A stretch of DNA of 64,000 bases from Streptococcus mitis (GCF_009496155.1 NZ_WIJP01000004.1:62001-126000); one strand, 5' to 3'; shown: positions 1 to 8,839, counted from the stretch's first letter. Numbers and translations are program-made. The notes: generated from the sequence alone by a model not told the origin.

Positions 1-19
1 GCTCTTTGTATCATAAATT

Positions 20-730
20 ATGTCTATCCATATTGCTGCTCAGCAGGGTGAAATTGCTGATAAAATTCTTCTTCCTGGGGATCCTCTTCGTGCGAAATTT
101 ATCGCTGAGAACTTCCTTGAAGATGCTGTTTGTTTTAACGAAGTTCGTAATATGTTTGGTTACACTGGTACTTACAAGGGTCATCGTGTATCTGTCATGG
201 GAACTGGGATGGGAATGCCATCTATTTCGATTTATGCGCGTGAGTTGATCGTTGACTACGGAGTAAAGAAATTGATCCGTGTGGGAACGGCGGGTTCTTT
301 GAATGAAGATGTCCACGTTCGTGAATTGGTTTTGGCGCAGGCAGCTGCAACCAACTCCAACATCGTCCGTAATGACTGGCCACAGTACGATTTCCCACAA
401 ATCGCTAGCTTTGATTTGCTAGATAAGGCTTATCATATCGCCAAAGAACTTGGTATGACAACCCATGTTGGGAACGTTTTGTCTTCGGATGTCTTTTATT
501 CAAACTACTTTGAAAAGAACATCGAGCTTGGTAAATGGGGAGTCAAGGCTGTGGAAATGGAAGCAGCAGCTCTTTACTATCTTGCTGCTCAACACCATGT
601 TGATGCTTTAGCTATTATGACTATTTCAGATAGTTTGGTTAATCCAGATGAAGATACAACTGCAGAAGAACGTCAAAACACCTTCACTGATATGATGAAG
701 GTTGGTTTGGAAACATTGATTGCAGACTAA
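20..730 (+). CDS. deoD: Purine-nucleoside phosphorylase, DeoD type
   Basis: Cytosolic enzyme that splits purine (deoxy)ribonucleosides with phosphate into base and (deoxy)ribose 1-phosphate. The 236-aa product has the usual DeoD length. It shows the phosphate-site GDPLRA motif at about residues 20-25, RVGTAGS at 87-93, an EMEAAAL stretch near 180 and the ISDS segment near 204. The ATG at 20 gives the standard N-terminus ([10 protein letters not shown]). Only 19 bases of upstream sequence are present, so its operon partner is out of view. It fits with the pdp, deoC, cdd and pnrA genes further along, which process or import nucleosides. A strong terminator follows. Confidence 0.96.
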   Translation: MSIHIAAQQGEIADKILLPGDPLRAKFIAENFLEDAVCFNEVRNMFGYTGTYKGHRVSVMGTGMGMPSISIYARELIVDYGVKKLIRVGTAGSLNEDVHVRELVLAQAAATNSNIVRNDWPQYDFPQIASFDLLDKAYHIAKELGMTTHVGNVLSSDVFYSNYFEKNIELGKWGVKAVEMEAAALYYLAAQHHVDALAIMTISDSLVNPDEDTTAEERQNTFTDMMKVGLETLIAD

Positions 731-887
731 AGGTAGGCTATATTCAGAATGATTTCTCTTGTTCTCAAAATGATAACTATCAACAATGAATCAATTCTGA
801 AATAGGTAAGAATAAGGAAATTGAAGAAAGCCTAATTGTGTCAAAGGACCGAGACTAGTCAGTTTAATATCTAAATCATAATCAAAT

Positions 888-933
888 AAAGTTGGAAGCC
901 AAATTGACAAGAAGTCAAGGCTTTCAACTTTTT
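888..933 (+). terminator. Rho-independent terminator after deoD
   Basis: A 13-bp stem, AAAGTTGGAAGCC against GGCTTTCAACTTT with one G-T pair, encloses a smaller inner hairpin (TTGAC/GTCAA) and ends in a T run. Confidence 0.8.
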
Positions 934-934
934 A

Positions 935-1041
935 ATACTCTTCGAAAATCAAATTCAAACCACGTCAGCGTCGCCTTACCGTACTCAAGTACAGCTTGCG
1001 GCTAGCTTCCTAGTTTGCTTTTTGATTTTCATTGAGTATAA
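935..1041. repeat. BOX element, boxA-boxC type (no boxB)
   Basis: The left part reads ATACTCTTCGAAAATC and then GTCAGCGTCGCCTTACCGTA, one base from the reverse complement of the classic BOXA1R primer core. The right part, TGCGGCTAGCTTCCTAG to TTTCATTGAGTATA, is boxC. The TGACTTCGTCA boxB module seen in the second copy (34627-34779) is missing here. The outer ends form an inverted repeat. BOX repeats are typical of S. pneumoniae and close relatives. Confidence 0.88.
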
Positions 1042-1065
1042 CTTGAAAATTCCTAGGAGTACAAA

Positions 1066-1797
1066 ATGGATAAGATTGAACAATTACAAGGTATTATTGA
1101 TCAAAGTCAGAGAATTGTCTTTTTCGGTGGTGCAGGGGTTTCTACAGAGTCTAATATTCCAGATTTTCGTAGTTCAGATGGTATATATAGTCTGAAACTA
1201 GGTCGCCATTTTACTGCCGAGCAACTGGTTTCACGCACTATGTTTGAGCGCTATCCAGAGGATTTTTTTGATTTCTACAAAAAGTATCTGGTCTATCCTG
1301 ATGCCAAGCCGAATTTAGCACATGATTATCTAGCGTCGTTGGAAAAAACAGGTAAATTAAAGGCGATTGTGACGCAAAATATCGATAGCCTCCATGAAAT
1401 GGCAGGATCTCATAAAGTTTTGAAACTGCATGGCAGTGCAGATCGTAATTATTGTTTGGGCTGTCATCGCTTTTATGATTTGACTGCCTTTTTGGAACTT
1501 GAAGGTCCAGTTCCCTACTGCTTAGATTGTGGCAAGGTGGTCAAACCTGACGTGACCCTTTATGAGGAAGCGCTAGATATGGATGTATTTAGTTGCGCAG
1601 CTCGAGCCATTCAGCAAGCAGATTTGTTGATTATTGGTGGCACTTCCTTAGTTGTTTACCCTGCAGCTAGCCTAATCAATTATTTTTCAGGGTCAAATCT
1701 TGTCGTTATCAACAAGTCCAGTACTCCTCAAGACAGCCAAGCTGATTTAGTTATAGAAGGTAAGATTGGAGAAGTTTTTTCTAAATTGAGACAATAA
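1066..1797 (+). CDS. cobB: NAD-dependent protein deacylase, sirtuin (Sir2/CobB family)
   Basis: Predicted NAD+-dependent lysine deacylase acting on acylated cytosolic proteins. The 243-aa product shows the full sirtuin set: GAGVSTESNIPDFRS at about 23-36 for NAD binding, TQNIDSLH at 103-110, catalytic His in KLHGSA at 122, and a four-cysteine zinc module (C130, C133, C152, C155). GGTSLVVYPAA near 190-200 completes the Rossmann fold. The start follows a clear AGGAG. It is monocistronic, between a BOX element and its own terminator. Substrates cannot be told from sequence. Confidence 0.93.
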   Translation: MDKIEQLQGIIDQSQRIVFFGGAGVSTESNIPDFRSSDGIYSLKLGRHFTAEQLVSRTMFERYPEDFFDFYKKYLVYPDAKPNLAHDYLASLEKTGKLKAIVTQNIDSLHEMAGSHKVLKLHGSADRNYCLGCHRFYDLTAFLELEGPVPYCLDCGKVVKPDVTLYEEALDMDVFSCAARAIQQADLLIIGGTSLVVYPAASLINYFSGSNLVVINKSSTPQDSQADLVIEGKIGEVFSKLRQ

Positions 1798-1798
1798 C

Positions 1799-1838
1799 AA
1801 ACTGAAAGAAGTAGGACTATACTTCCTTCAGTTTTTTT
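1799..1838 (+). terminator. Rho-independent terminator after sirtuin gene
   Basis: A 15-bp stem, AAACTGAAAGAAGTA against TACTTCCTTCAGTTT with one wobble pair, is followed by seven T. Confidence 0.85.
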
Positions 1839-1943
1839 GTATCACGAACTCAGAAACTATGAACAAGATTCTCTTCATTTCTAGGGGAATTTTATTGTTG
1901 ATTTATAAATTGCTCGAGTTATTTTTAATTGTTGAATAAAAGG

Positions 1944-1982
1944 AAAAAAGGAAGACTTTCTGGATGAAAAACTTCCTTTTTT
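1944..1982. terminator. Convergent terminator-like hairpin
   Basis: AAAAAAGGAAG and CTTCCTTTTTT form an 11-bp stem around a 17-base loop. It has A/T tracts on both sides, so it can serve the minus-strand kinase gene that ends at 2028 as well as the plus strand. Confidence 0.55.
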
Positions 1983-2027
1983 AGTCAATCAATACATGCT
2001 GATTTTAATGAAATGCTACTATATTGT

Positions 2028-2540
2028 TTACTTTTTTAAAAATCGCAAAAAACAATCAATCTCTGCTTGAGAATGGAGAATATGCATCTTTTCTGGGTAA
2101 GTATTGTTTAAGTATTGGTATCTATCCTTAGCATTTTTTGTTCGACCATCCCAGAGAATCCAACGAATAAATTCCCAGTTGAATTGCTCGGGGCATCCCT
2201 TAGCCATACTTTCTCTCACTTTTCCTCTGTATTTTAAATAGCGCTTAAAGGCTCTTAGCAAACAATTCCAAGCAGAGAAATTTAAAAAGATGATCTGGTC
2301 AGCTTCCTGCATTCTTTCCTCGTAATAGCACCAAGAATAATTCCCATCAATGACCCAAGCTTCATGCTTGGTGAGAAAGCTTTTCATCTCGGTCAACATC
2401 CATTCGCGGTCACTGTCTTGCCAACCAGGTTGAAATTGGAGTGTGTCCATATGAAGTTTTGGGATGGAGTAGTAGAGAGATAACTTTTCAGCTAGCGTTG
2501 ACTTACCAGCACCAGAATATCCGATAATTGCGATTTTCAT
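2028..2540 (-). CDS. P-loop nucleoside/nucleotide kinase-like protein (FlaR/topology-modulation family)
   Basis: A 170-aa small P-loop NTPase. Walker A is GYSGAGKST at residues 7-15, WVIDGNY follows near 80, and an arginine-bearing lid region (DGRTKNAKDRYQ) lies near the C-terminus. It resembles the adenylate-kinase-like proteins annotated as 'DNA topology modulation protein FlaR', whose real substrate is not established. I chose the ATG at 2540 because an AGGAAAGGG ribosome binding site lies just before it and the P-loop then begins at the usual distance. A longer in-frame start at 2603 would overlap the end of rpsT. It lies downstream of rpsT across a weak terminator. Confidence 0.82.
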   Translation of the reverse strand: MKIAIIGYSGAGKSTLAEKLSLYYSIPKLHMDTLQFQPGWQDSDREWMLTEMKSFLTKHEAWVIDGNYSWCYYEERMQEADQIIFLNFSAWNCLLRAFKRYLKYRGKVRESMAKGCPEQFNWEFIRWILWDGRTKNAKDRYQYLNNTYPEKMHILHSQAEIDCFLRFLKK

Positions 2541-2562
2541 TTTCTGCCCTTTCCTATTTGGA

Positions 2563-2592
2563 GACAAAAAAACAGCCTCTATGGACTGTTTC
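2563..2592 (-). terminator. Terminator after rpsT
   Basis: On the minus strand AAACAGTCC, a short loop, AGGCTGTTT and a T run directly follow the rpsT stop codon. Read-through would reach the kinase gene. Confidence 0.7.
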
Positions 2593-2829
2593 TTATTTAG
2601 CAAGTTTAGCTGAAAGACGAGCTTTATCGCGGCTTGCTTTGTTTTTGTGAATCAAACCTTTAGTTTCTGCTTTATCGATAGCTGAGCTAGCAGCACGGAA
2701 AAGTTCTTCAGATGGGTTTGCTTCGAAAGCTTTGATAGCAGTACGCATAGCTGATTTTTGAGCTGAGTTCTTTTCGTTTTGTTTAACGTTCAATTCAGCG
2801 CGTTTGATAGCTGATTTAATGTTTGCCAA
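2593..2829 (-). CDS. rpsT: 30S ribosomal protein S20
   Basis: A small basic protein of 78 aa that binds 16S rRNA in early 30S assembly. The Lys/Ala-rich helices ([13 protein letters not shown]... and ...[13 protein letters not shown]) are diagnostic. The start is TTG at 2829-2827, seven bases after a perfect GGAGGT. The ATG further upstream (2844) overlaps that ribosome binding site and would add five non-conserved residues, so I reject it. A rare start codon on S20 is known in other bacteria, where it helps autoregulation. Confidence 0.95.
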
Positions 2830-2896
2830 TGTTCTTACCTCCATATTTACTAACTATACCATTATATCTGAAAACTTACGTTTTGACAAGGGAAAA

Positions 2897-3817
2897 TTAT
2901 TTTTTTAAGTAAATTTCATCGATTTCATGGTTCTTTGTTTTATGAAGAATAACTTCTGCACGATTTCTGGTTGGTTCAATATAATTTTGTAAATTTGTGA
3001 GATTGATACTGGTCCAGACCTGATGAGCAAAGGCCTCCACTTCCCCAATCGGCATTTGAGTAAAACGATAGTAGTAGCTATCAGGGTCGTTTTGGGCCAG
3101 GCTCAGCATTTTCAAGAAACGATCGAGATACCAACTCTCAATATCATCTACTGAGGCATCAACATAGATTGAAAAGTCAAAGAAGTCAGTGATATAGAGA
3201 CGCTCGTTTTGTGGATTTTGAAAGACGTTAATCCCCTCAACAATTACAAAGTCAGCTGCTTTGACGTTTTGTTTTTCCTCAAGAACGATGTCGTAGACTT
3301 CATGAGAATAGACAGGAATATCCACATCTTGTCCATTCTTGATGCGGTCCAAGAAGTTGAGAAGAGCTTCCATATCATAGCTTTCAGGAAATCCTTTACG
3401 ATTTAAAATCCCTTGTTCAATCAAGGTCTGGTTAGGATAGAGAAAGCCATCAGTTGTTACTAGCTCAACCCTAGCATTTGTAAGCGTACGGGACAGTAAA
3501 ATTTGAAGTAGGCGACTGGTTGTGGATTTTCCAACGGCAACACTACCAGAAACCCCAATGATAAAAGGCTGGGCTTTGCTTTCACGTTGAAGGAAAATTC
3601 CTTTTGAAAAGGCCAAATCATCCTTGGTACGCTTGTAAATCTGGATGAGATGGGCTAGGGGTAGATAGACATCGATAACATCTTGCAGACTAATCTGGTC
3701 ATTAAAGCTTTTGATGGATTCTAATTCCTCTTCTGTCAAAGGAGGTGTTGTTTTTCGATGTAAAGATTGCCAAGTCTGGCGGCTGATTTTTTCAAAATGT
3801 AAAAATTCGTTTGTCAT
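2897..3817 (-). CDS. coaA: Pantothenate kinase, type I
   Basis: Phosphorylates pantothenate with ATP, the committed step of coenzyme A synthesis. The product is 306 aa, the normal length for streptococcal CoaA. Walker [13 protein letters not shown] lies near residue 98, followed by TTDGFLYPN and the VEGINVFQ segment typical of type I enzymes. The ATG at 3817 was chosen because AGGGGA lies just upstream and [11 protein letters not shown] is the usual N-terminus. An ATG at 3931 would add 38 hydrophobic, non-family residues. It is transcribed away from the membrane-protein gene at 4017 and towards rpsT. Confidence 0.95.
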   Translation of the reverse strand: MTNEFLHFEKISRQTWQSLHRKTTPPLTEEELESIKSFNDQISLQDVIDVYLPLAHLIQIYKRTKDDLAFSKGIFLQRESKAQPFIIGVSGSVAVGKSTTSRLLQILLSRTLTNARVELVTTDGFLYPNQTLIEQGILNRKGFPESYDMEALLNFLDRIKNGQDVDIPVYSHEVYDIVLEEKQNVKAADFVIVEGINVFQNPQNERLYITDFFDFSIYVDASVDDIESWYLDRFLKMLSLAQNDPDSYYYRFTQMPIGEVEAFAHQVWTSINLTNLQNYIEPTRNRAEVILHKTKNHEIDEIYLKK

Positions 3818-3879
3818 TTGTTTTCCCCTAGATATTTTGTCTATCATACCATAAAAAGCTAAAAAAATAAAGCGGTTTC

Positions 3880-3908
3880 TTGATGGTAGTAAGCTAATAT
3901 AGTATAAT
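3880..3908 (+). promoter_or_regulatory. SigA promoter for the 4017 membrane-protein gene
   Basis: TTGATG at 3880-3885, 17-bp spacer, TATAAT at 3903-3908. It lies about 110 bases before the ATG, inside the upstream region of coaA. Confidence 0.65.
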
Positions 3909-4016
3909 AGAGGTAGATAGAGGTTGACCAATTTATAGATGAAGTAGGAGATAGTCGCTACTGATTTATAAGCTAATAAAGGGGAATTTTAGTTCACAAC
4001 ATATAGGAGGTGTACT

Positions 4017-4421
4017 ATGAAAATCTTAAAACATTACATATTGGAACTCTGTTTTATTTTAAGTTTTGCACTACCTTTTATAAAAGGGGCGAATGCGGAT
4101 AATGGTAGACGTTTTGTGGAAATCTATTACGGTTTTACTTTTTTGATGGAACATGCCATTGTAACAGCTGTCTTTATCTGTTCGCTCTTGATTGCTTTCT
4201 TCCTAAAAAAACGGTGGACGAAATGGCTTGCTGCTGGTAGTTATTTCTTCTTAGTTCTATGGATTGCTACAGAGGGTTATTTCTTCCGCATGTCGCTAGA
4301 AGATTTGATACGACTTTGGACAAGTTTGGAATTCCTGACAAAAACGTATCAGTTGGGCTTTTATCTAAACATCTTGTTGGGAATCCTGTTGATGATTAAG
4401 TATTTGAAGGTTAAGCAATAG
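4017..4421 (+). CDS. Small integral membrane protein of unknown function
   Basis: I do not recognise a named family. The 134-aa product has about four hydrophobic helices (roughly residues 6-24, 42-64, 70-90 and 112-130) with short charged loops and a basic C-terminus (KYLKVKQ), so it is very likely an inner-membrane protein. A strong AGGAGGT lies seven bases before the ATG, and a good SigA promoter sits upstream, so it is well expressed and probably real. It stands alone: coaA is divergent and the next gene has its own promoter. Confidence 0.75.
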   Translation: MKILKHYILELCFILSFALPFIKGANADNGRRFVEIYYGFTFLMEHAIVTAVFICSLLIAFFLKKRWTKWLAAGSYFFLVLWIATEGYFFRMSLEDLIRLWTSLEFLTKTYQLGFYLNILLGILLMIKYLKVKQ

Positions 4422-4440
4422 TAATAATAAATACGCCCGA

Positions 4441-4515
4441 TTATAGATGATAAACTTTTTGTTTTATCCTGACTATGATATTTCTGGTTCTAAATGCTTT
4501 ATCATTCATCTATAA
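4441..4515. repeat. 75-bp inverted-repeat element
   Basis: TTATAGATGA at 4441-4450 is matched by an inverted TCATCTATAA at about 4506-4515, with further pairing TAAA/TTTA inside after a 4-base offset. The ends carry TA. It could be a miniature transposable element or a large hairpin; no family was recognised. Confidence 0.45.
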
Positions 4516-4523
4516 GTGTTGAA

Positions 4524-4571
4524 AGAGATTGAAGAAAAGGTTTTACTTACTAGCTTTCTTCAGTCTTTTTC
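4524..4571 (+). terminator. Terminator-like hairpin before rsmC-like gene
   Basis: GATTGAAGAAA and TTTCTTCAGTC pair over 11 bases (one wobble) around a loop of about 18 bases, and are followed by TTTTTC. Confidence 0.6.
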
Positions 4572-4595
4572 ATTTTGTTATCAATTTGTAAACGA

Positions 4596-4625
4596 TTTAC
4601 AATTTAAGTCAAATTATGGTAAAAT
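4596..4625 (+). promoter_or_regulatory. Promoter with extended -10 abutting the rsmC-like start codon
   Basis: TTTACA at 4596-4601 and TGG-TAAAAT with the hexamer at 4620-4625. Only six bases separate the -10 from the ATG at 4632 and there is no Shine-Dalgarno sequence, so the transcript may be leaderless. Confidence 0.55.
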
Positions 4626-4631
4626 AGTTTC

Positions 4632-5222
4632 ATGAGTAAAATGTATTATGCAGAAAATCCTGATGCTGCTCACGACATTCATGAGTTGAGAGTGGAGTTG
4701 TTGGGAGAAAAAATGACCTTTTTGACGGATGCGGGTGTTTTTAGCAAGAAAATGGTTGACTTTGGAAGTCAACTATTGCTCAAGTGTCTTGAGGTCAATC
4801 AAGGAGAAACTGTCCTTGATGTAGGCTGTGGTTACGGGCCTTTGGGTTTGTCCTTAGCTAAGGCTTATGGAGTTCAGGCAACCATGGTTGATATCAATAA
4901 TCGTGCCTTGGATTTGGCACGACAAAATGCTGAAAGAAATAAAGTAGAAGCGACGATTTTCCAGTCCAACATCTATGAACAAGTTGAAGGAAAATTTGAC
5001 CATGTGATTTCCAATCCTCCTATCCGTGCGGGCAAGCAAGTGGTTCATGAAATCATTGAGAAAAGTAAAGATTTTTTGGAAACTGGTGGGGATTTAACAA
5101 TCGTTATCCAGAAAAAACAAGGGGCTCCAAGTGCCAAATCCAAGATGGAAGAGGTGTTTGGCAATTGTGAAATCGTCAAAAAAGATAAGGGATACTATAT
5201 CCTTAGAAGTGTGAAAGAATGA
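4632..5222 (+). CDS. Class I SAM-dependent methyltransferase, RsmC-like (16S rRNA guanine-N2 type)
   Basis: Predicted methyltransferase of 196 aa matching the single-domain Gram-positive RsmC/YbxB proteins, which are presumed to modify 16S rRNA. SAM motif I is LDVGCGYGPLGLS at 62-74. The acidic motif II is MVDINNRAL around 85-93, and the catalytic NPP motif is NPPI at 128-131, typical of amino-group methylation. It overlaps pdp by four bases (ATGA), so the two are translationally coupled. No ribosome binding site is visible, and the -10 lies six bases before the ATG. rRNA as substrate is inferred from family. Confidence 0.88.
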   Translation: MSKMYYAENPDAAHDIHELRVELLGEKMTFLTDAGVFSKKMVDFGSQLLLKCLEVNQGETVLDVGCGYGPLGLSLAKAYGVQATMVDINNRALDLARQNAERNKVEATIFQSNIYEQVEGKFDHVISNPPIRAGKQVVHEIIEKSKDFLETGGDLTIVIQKKQGAPSAKSKMEEVFGNCEIVKKDKGYYILRSVKE

Positions 5223-6496
5223 GAGCAGTTGATTTAATCCAAAAGAAACGAGACGGGCAAGAACTGACTTCAAGTGAAATTGAATGGCTAGTTGAAGGCT
5301 ATGTGTCAGGAACTGTTCCTGATTATCAGATGTCTGCCTTTGCTATGGCTGTTTATTTCAAAGGAATGACGACTCGAGAAATCTCTGATTTGACCATGAA
5401 GATGGTCAAGACGGGGCAAGAGTTTGATTTATCAGCTATTGATGGGGTTAAGGTTGACAAGCATTCCACAGGTGGTGTTGGCGATAAGGTGACCTTGATT
5501 TTGGCTCCTCTTGTTGCAAGCTTTGGTGTTCCTGTGGCAAAAATGAGTGGTCGTGGTCTCGGCCATACTGGTGGGACAATTGATAAATTGGAGTCCATTA
5601 AGGGCTATCAAGTAGAACGTAGTCAAGAGGCTTTCATTAATCAAGTGCAGGATATTGGTGTATCTGTCATTGGGCAATCAGACCAGCTGGTCAAAGCAGA
5701 TAAGCTTCTTTATGCCCTCCGTGATGTGACCGCAACTGTCGACACGATTCCTTTGATTGCGAGTTCTGTCATGAGCAAGAAAATCGCGGCAGGAGCGGAT
5801 GCTATCTTGCTAGATGTGACTGTTGGAGAGGGTGCCTTCATGAAGACGGTTGATGAGGCACGTGAGCTGGCTCAAACCATGGTAGATCTTGGTAAGGCAG
5901 TTGGTCGAAAGACGGTAGCAGTGATTACGGATATGAGTCAGCCCTTGGGACGAGCGATTGGAAATCGCCTGGAAATCCTTGAAGCATTGGAGATTTTACA
6001 AGGTCAAGGCCGTCAGGATATTACCCACTTTATCTGTGAATTGGCTCAAATTATGCTTGGCCTGGCAAATGTAAACAAGACAGTTGAAGAAGTTCGCCAA
6101 CATCTTGAAAATGGTCAAGCGCTGGCTAAGTTTGAGGATATGGTGCAAGCCCAAGGTGGAGACTTGAAAGACCTCTACCGTCCTGTTAATGTGGATCATG
6201 TAGTGGAAATCCCTGCTCAGGAAACGGGTATTATCTCAGCTCTTCCAGCTATGGAATTTGGGCTTTATGCTATGAGACTTGGGGCAGGCCGTGCAGTCAA
6301 ATCTGATGACTTGGACTATGAAACTGGAATTGTTTTTGAAAAAAAGATTGGAGATTCCGTTCAAAAGGGAGAAATTGTTGCAAAAGTATACACAAATGGA
6401 AAAATTTCTCCTCAGCTAGTTACAGATTTTCAAAAATATGTTAAAATAAATGACAGGGTGAAAAGTTTACGAGAAATTATAGAAATTATCTCATAA
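5219..6496 (+). CDS. pdp: Pyrimidine-nucleoside phosphorylase
   Basis: Phosphorolysis of uridine, thymidine and deoxyuridine to base plus (deoxy)ribose 1-phosphate. The 425-aa protein carries the thymidine/pyrimidine phosphorylase signature [16 protein letters not shown] near 110-125 and the phosphate-binding [10 protein letters not shown] near 80. Three-domain length is normal. It starts inside the stop codon of the methyltransferase (ATGA) and is followed 19 bases later by deoC, so deoxyribose phosphate produced here can flow to DeoC after a mutase step (deoB not in view). Confidence 0.95.
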   Translation: MRAVDLIQKKRDGQELTSSEIEWLVEGYVSGTVPDYQMSAFAMAVYFKGMTTREISDLTMKMVKTGQEFDLSAIDGVKVDKHSTGGVGDKVTLILAPLVASFGVPVAKMSGRGLGHTGGTIDKLESIKGYQVERSQEAFINQVQDIGVSVIGQSDQLVKADKLLYALRDVTATVDTIPLIASSVMSKKIAAGADAILLDVTVGEGAFMKTVDEARELAQTMVDLGKAVGRKTVAVITDMSQPLGRAIGNRLEILEALEILQGQGRQDITHFICELAQIMLGLANVNKTVEEVRQHLENGQALAKFEDMVQAQGGDLKDLYRPVNVDHVVEIPAQETGIISALPAMEFGLYAMRLGAGRAVKSDDLDYETGIVFEKKIGDSVQKGEIVAKVYTNGKISPQLVTDFQKYVKINDRVKSLREIIEIIS

Positions 6497-6515
6497 ACTA
6501 CAGGAGAATCCGTAT

Positions 6516-7178
6516 ATGAAACTAAATAAATATATCGATCATACGCTTTTAAAGCAGGATGCGACAGGAAAACAAATTGATTGTTTGTTGTCTGAGGCTA
6601 GGAAGTATGATTTTGCCAGTGTTTGCGTTAATCCGACCTGGGTTGAACATGCTAAAAAAGGGCTTGAAGGAACAGATGTCAAGGTCTGTACAGTAGTAGG
6701 TTTCCCCTTGGGAGCAGCAACTTCAGCTGTGAAAGCATTTGAAACAAAAGATGCTATCCAAAATGGGGCTGATGAGATTGATATGGTGATCAATGTTGGA
6801 GCCCTCAAATCGGGTAATCTTGATTTGGTTGAATCTGATATTCGCGCAGTAGTAGAAGCAAGTGGTGACAAGTTAGTGAAAGTCATTATCGAAGCTTGCC
6901 TTCTGACAGACCAAGAAAAAGTTGTGGCTTGCCAATTAGCTCAAAAAGCTGGAGCTGATTTTGTTAAAACATCTACTGGCTTTTCAACTGGTGGTGCGAC
7001 GGTAGCAGATGTTCAATTAATGCGTGAAACAGTTGGATCTGATATGGGAATCAAGGCTGCTGGTGGAGCTCGTTCTTATGCAGATGCTCTTGCCTTTGTT
7101 GAAGCAGGTGCGACCCGTATCGGAACGTCAGCTGGGGTAGCAATTTTAAAAGGAGAATTGGTAGATGGCGACTACTGA
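6516..7178 (+). CDS. deoC: Deoxyribose-phosphate aldolase
   Basis: Class I aldolase that cleaves 2-deoxyribose 5-phosphate to glyceraldehyde 3-phosphate and acetaldehyde, the last step of deoxynucleoside catabolism. The 220-aa product has the Schiff-base lysine in [11 protein letters not shown] (K151), EIDMVINVG at 87-95 and GIKAAGGAR near 177-185 with the second conserved lysine. An ACAGGAG ribosome binding site precedes the ATG. The 3' end overlaps cdd by 14 bases. Confidence 0.96.
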   Translation: MKLNKYIDHTLLKQDATGKQIDCLLSEARKYDFASVCVNPTWVEHAKKGLEGTDVKVCTVVGFPLGAATSAVKAFETKDAIQNGADEIDMVINVGALKSGNLDLVESDIRAVVEASGDKLVKVIIEACLLTDQEKVVACQLAQKAGADFVKTSTGFSTGGATVADVQLMRETVGSDMGIKAAGGARSYADALAFVEAGATRIGTSAGVAILKGELVDGDY

Positions 7179-7554
7179 GTTGATTGAACTAGCAATTGAA
7201 ACCAGCAAGAAAGCCTATGTACCCTATTTTCACTTTCCAGTCAGTGCTGTTCTAGTGGCAAAAGATGGTAGTATTTATACAGGTGTCAATATCGAGAATG
7301 CTAGTTATTCTTTGACCAACTGTGGAGAACGTACAGCAATTTTTAAAGCAGTTTCCGAAGGACAAAGAGAGTTTTCAGAATTGATTGTCTATGGACGGAC
7401 TGAAAAACCAATTTCACCATGTGGTGCTTGTCGCCAAGTGATGGCTGAATTTTTTGAACAAAATCTAAAAGTGACCTTAGTCGCAAAAGATAAATCGACG
7501 GTCGAGATGACGGTCGGGGAGTTACTTCCATACTCTTTTACAGACTTAAACTAG
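7165..7554 (+). CDS. cdd: Cytidine deaminase
   Basis: Zinc-dependent deamination of cytidine and deoxycytidine to uridine and deoxyuridine, feeding Pdp. The 129-aa protein has the CDA motifs NCGERTA (C53, catalytic E55) and PCGACRQ (C86 and C89, zinc ligands), the tetrameric-type arrangement. The ATG lies inside the end of deoC, and the ribosome binding site AAAAGGAG is within deoC. Its position between deoC and the nucleoside-binding lipoprotein supports a salvage operon. Confidence 0.96.
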   Translation: MATTELIELAIETSKKAYVPYFHFPVSAVLVAKDGSIYTGVNIENASYSLTNCGERTAIFKAVSEGQREFSELIVYGRTEKPISPCGACRQVMAEFFEQNLKVTLVAKDKSTVEMTVGELLPYSFTDLN

Positions 7555-7561
7555 TCTGAGC

Positions 7562-7594
7562 CACTTTCTGAGTGGCACGGTCCTTGTGACCAAT
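7562..7594 (+). promoter_or_regulatory. Hairpin leader between cdd and pnrA
   Basis: GCCACT-TTCTG-AGTGGC and then GGTC-CTTGT-GACC form two small adjacent hairpins in the 89-base gap. There is no T run, so RNA stabilisation or processing is likelier than termination. Confidence 0.4.
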
Positions 7595-7643
7595 CAATCC
7601 ATACTTGCAACATCGTTGCACATCTTATTTAGGAGGTTCAGTA

Positions 7644-8696
7644 ATGAACAAGAAACAATGGCTAGGCCTTGGTCTAGTTGCAGTGGCAGCAGTTGGACTT
7701 GCTGCATGTGGTAACCGCTCTTCTCGTAACGCAGCTTCATCTTCTGATGTGAAGACAAAAGCAGCAATTGTCACTGATACTGGTGGTGTTGATGACAAGT
7801 CATTCAACCAATCAGCTTGGGAAGGTTTGCAAGACTGGGGTAAAGAACACAATCTTTCAAAAGATAAAGGTTTCACTTACTTCCAATCAACAAGTGAGGC
7901 TGACTACGCAAATAACTTGCAACAAGCGGCTGGAAGTTACAACCTAATCTTCGGTGTTGGTTTTGCCCTTCACAATGCAGTTAAAGATGCAGCAGAAGAG
8001 CACACTGATTTGAACTATGTTTTGATTGATGATGTGATTAAAGATAAAAAGAATGTTGCTAGCGTAACATTTGCTGATAACGAAGCTGCTTACCTTGCAG
8101 GTGTTGCAGCGGCTAAAACAACTAAAACAAAACAAGTTGGTTTTGTAGGTGGTATTGAGTCTGAAGTTATCTCACGTTTTGCAGCTGGATTTAAATCTGG
8201 TGTTGCCTCAGTAGACCCATCTATCAAAGTTCAAGTTGACTATGCTGGTTCATTTGGTGATGCTGCTAAAGGTAAAACAATTGCAGCAGCACAATACGCA
8301 GCTGGTGCAGACGTTGTTTACCAAGCAGCAGGTGGAACAGGTGCTGGTGTCTTTGCAGAAGCAAAATCACTCAACGAAAGCCGTCCTGAAGGTGAAAAAG
8401 TTTGGGTTATCGGTGTTGACCGTGACCAAGAAGCAGAAGGTAAATACACTTCTAAAGATGGCAAAGAATCAAACTTTGTTCTTGTATCTACTTTGAAACA
8501 AGTTGGTACAACTGTAAAAGATATTGCTAACAAGGCAGAAAAAGGTGAATTCCCTGGCGGTCAAGTGATCGTTTACTCATTGAAAGATAAAGGGGTTGAC
8601 TTGGCAGTAACAAACCTTTCAGAAGAAGGTAAAAAAGCTGTTGAAGCTGCAAAAGCTAAAATCCTTGATGGAAGCGTAAAAGTTCCTGAAAAATAA
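7644..8696 (+). CDS. pnrA: Nucleoside-binding lipoprotein (PnrA/BmpA family)
   Basis: Solute-binding lipoprotein that captures nucleosides outside the membrane and hands them to the NupOPQ transporter. The 350-aa precursor has a lysine-start signal peptide and lipobox VGLAAC with the acylated Cys at residue 22. The mature part matches the BMP family (AAIVTDTGGVDDKSFNQSAW, GFVGGIES, VIGVDRDQ). The start at 7644 follows AGGAGG; an upstream in-frame start at 7605 would precede the signal peptide and the ribosome binding site, so it is rejected. A GC-rich terminator between this gene and nupO should make the binding protein more abundant than the transporter. Confidence 0.95.
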   Translation: MNKKQWLGLGLVAVAAVGLAACGNRSSRNAASSSDVKTKAAIVTDTGGVDDKSFNQSAWEGLQDWGKEHNLSKDKGFTYFQSTSEADYANNLQQAAGSYNLIFGVGFALHNAVKDAAEEHTDLNYVLIDDVIKDKKNVASVTFADNEAAYLAGVAAAKTTKTKQVGFVGGIESEVISRFAAGFKSGVASVDPSIKVQVDYAGSFGDAAKGKTIAAAQYAAGADVVYQAAGGTGAGVFAEAKSLNESRPEGEKVWVIGVDRDQEAEGKYTSKDGKESNFVLVSTLKQVGTTVKDIANKAEKGEFPGGQVIVYSLKDKGVDLAVTNLSEEGKKAVEAAKAKILDGSVKVPEK

Positions 8697-8718
8697 TGGA
8701 TGGAAGTCATTTCTTAGG

Positions 8719-8741
8719 AAGCGGCCCTCGGCCGCTTTTTT
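8719..8741 (+). terminator. Partial terminator between pnrA and nupO
   Basis: AGCGGCC-CTC-GGCCGCT is followed by TTTTT. Two more hairpins follow, GAGACAAA/TTTGTCTC at about 8749-8769 and CTTGCTA/TAGCAAG at about 8778-8800. This is typical of a site that lowers downstream transcription in a binding-protein transport operon. Confidence 0.82.
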
Positions 8742-8839
8742 AAGAGTTGAGACAAAGTCATTTTGTCTCAGTAAAGCTTGCTACTAGACAAACTAGCAAG
8801 TTTTATTGAAATAAAATAAGACTCTGAAAGGAAGAGCAC

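Larger units (their letters stand above)
731..1065. other. Intergenic region with terminator and BOX repeat
   Basis: No gene is visible in these 335 bases. From left to right they hold an AT-rich stretch, a rho-independent terminator for deoD (888-933), a short BOX element (935-1041), and the sirtuin ribosome binding site (AGGAG at about 1053-1057). Confidence 0.8.
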
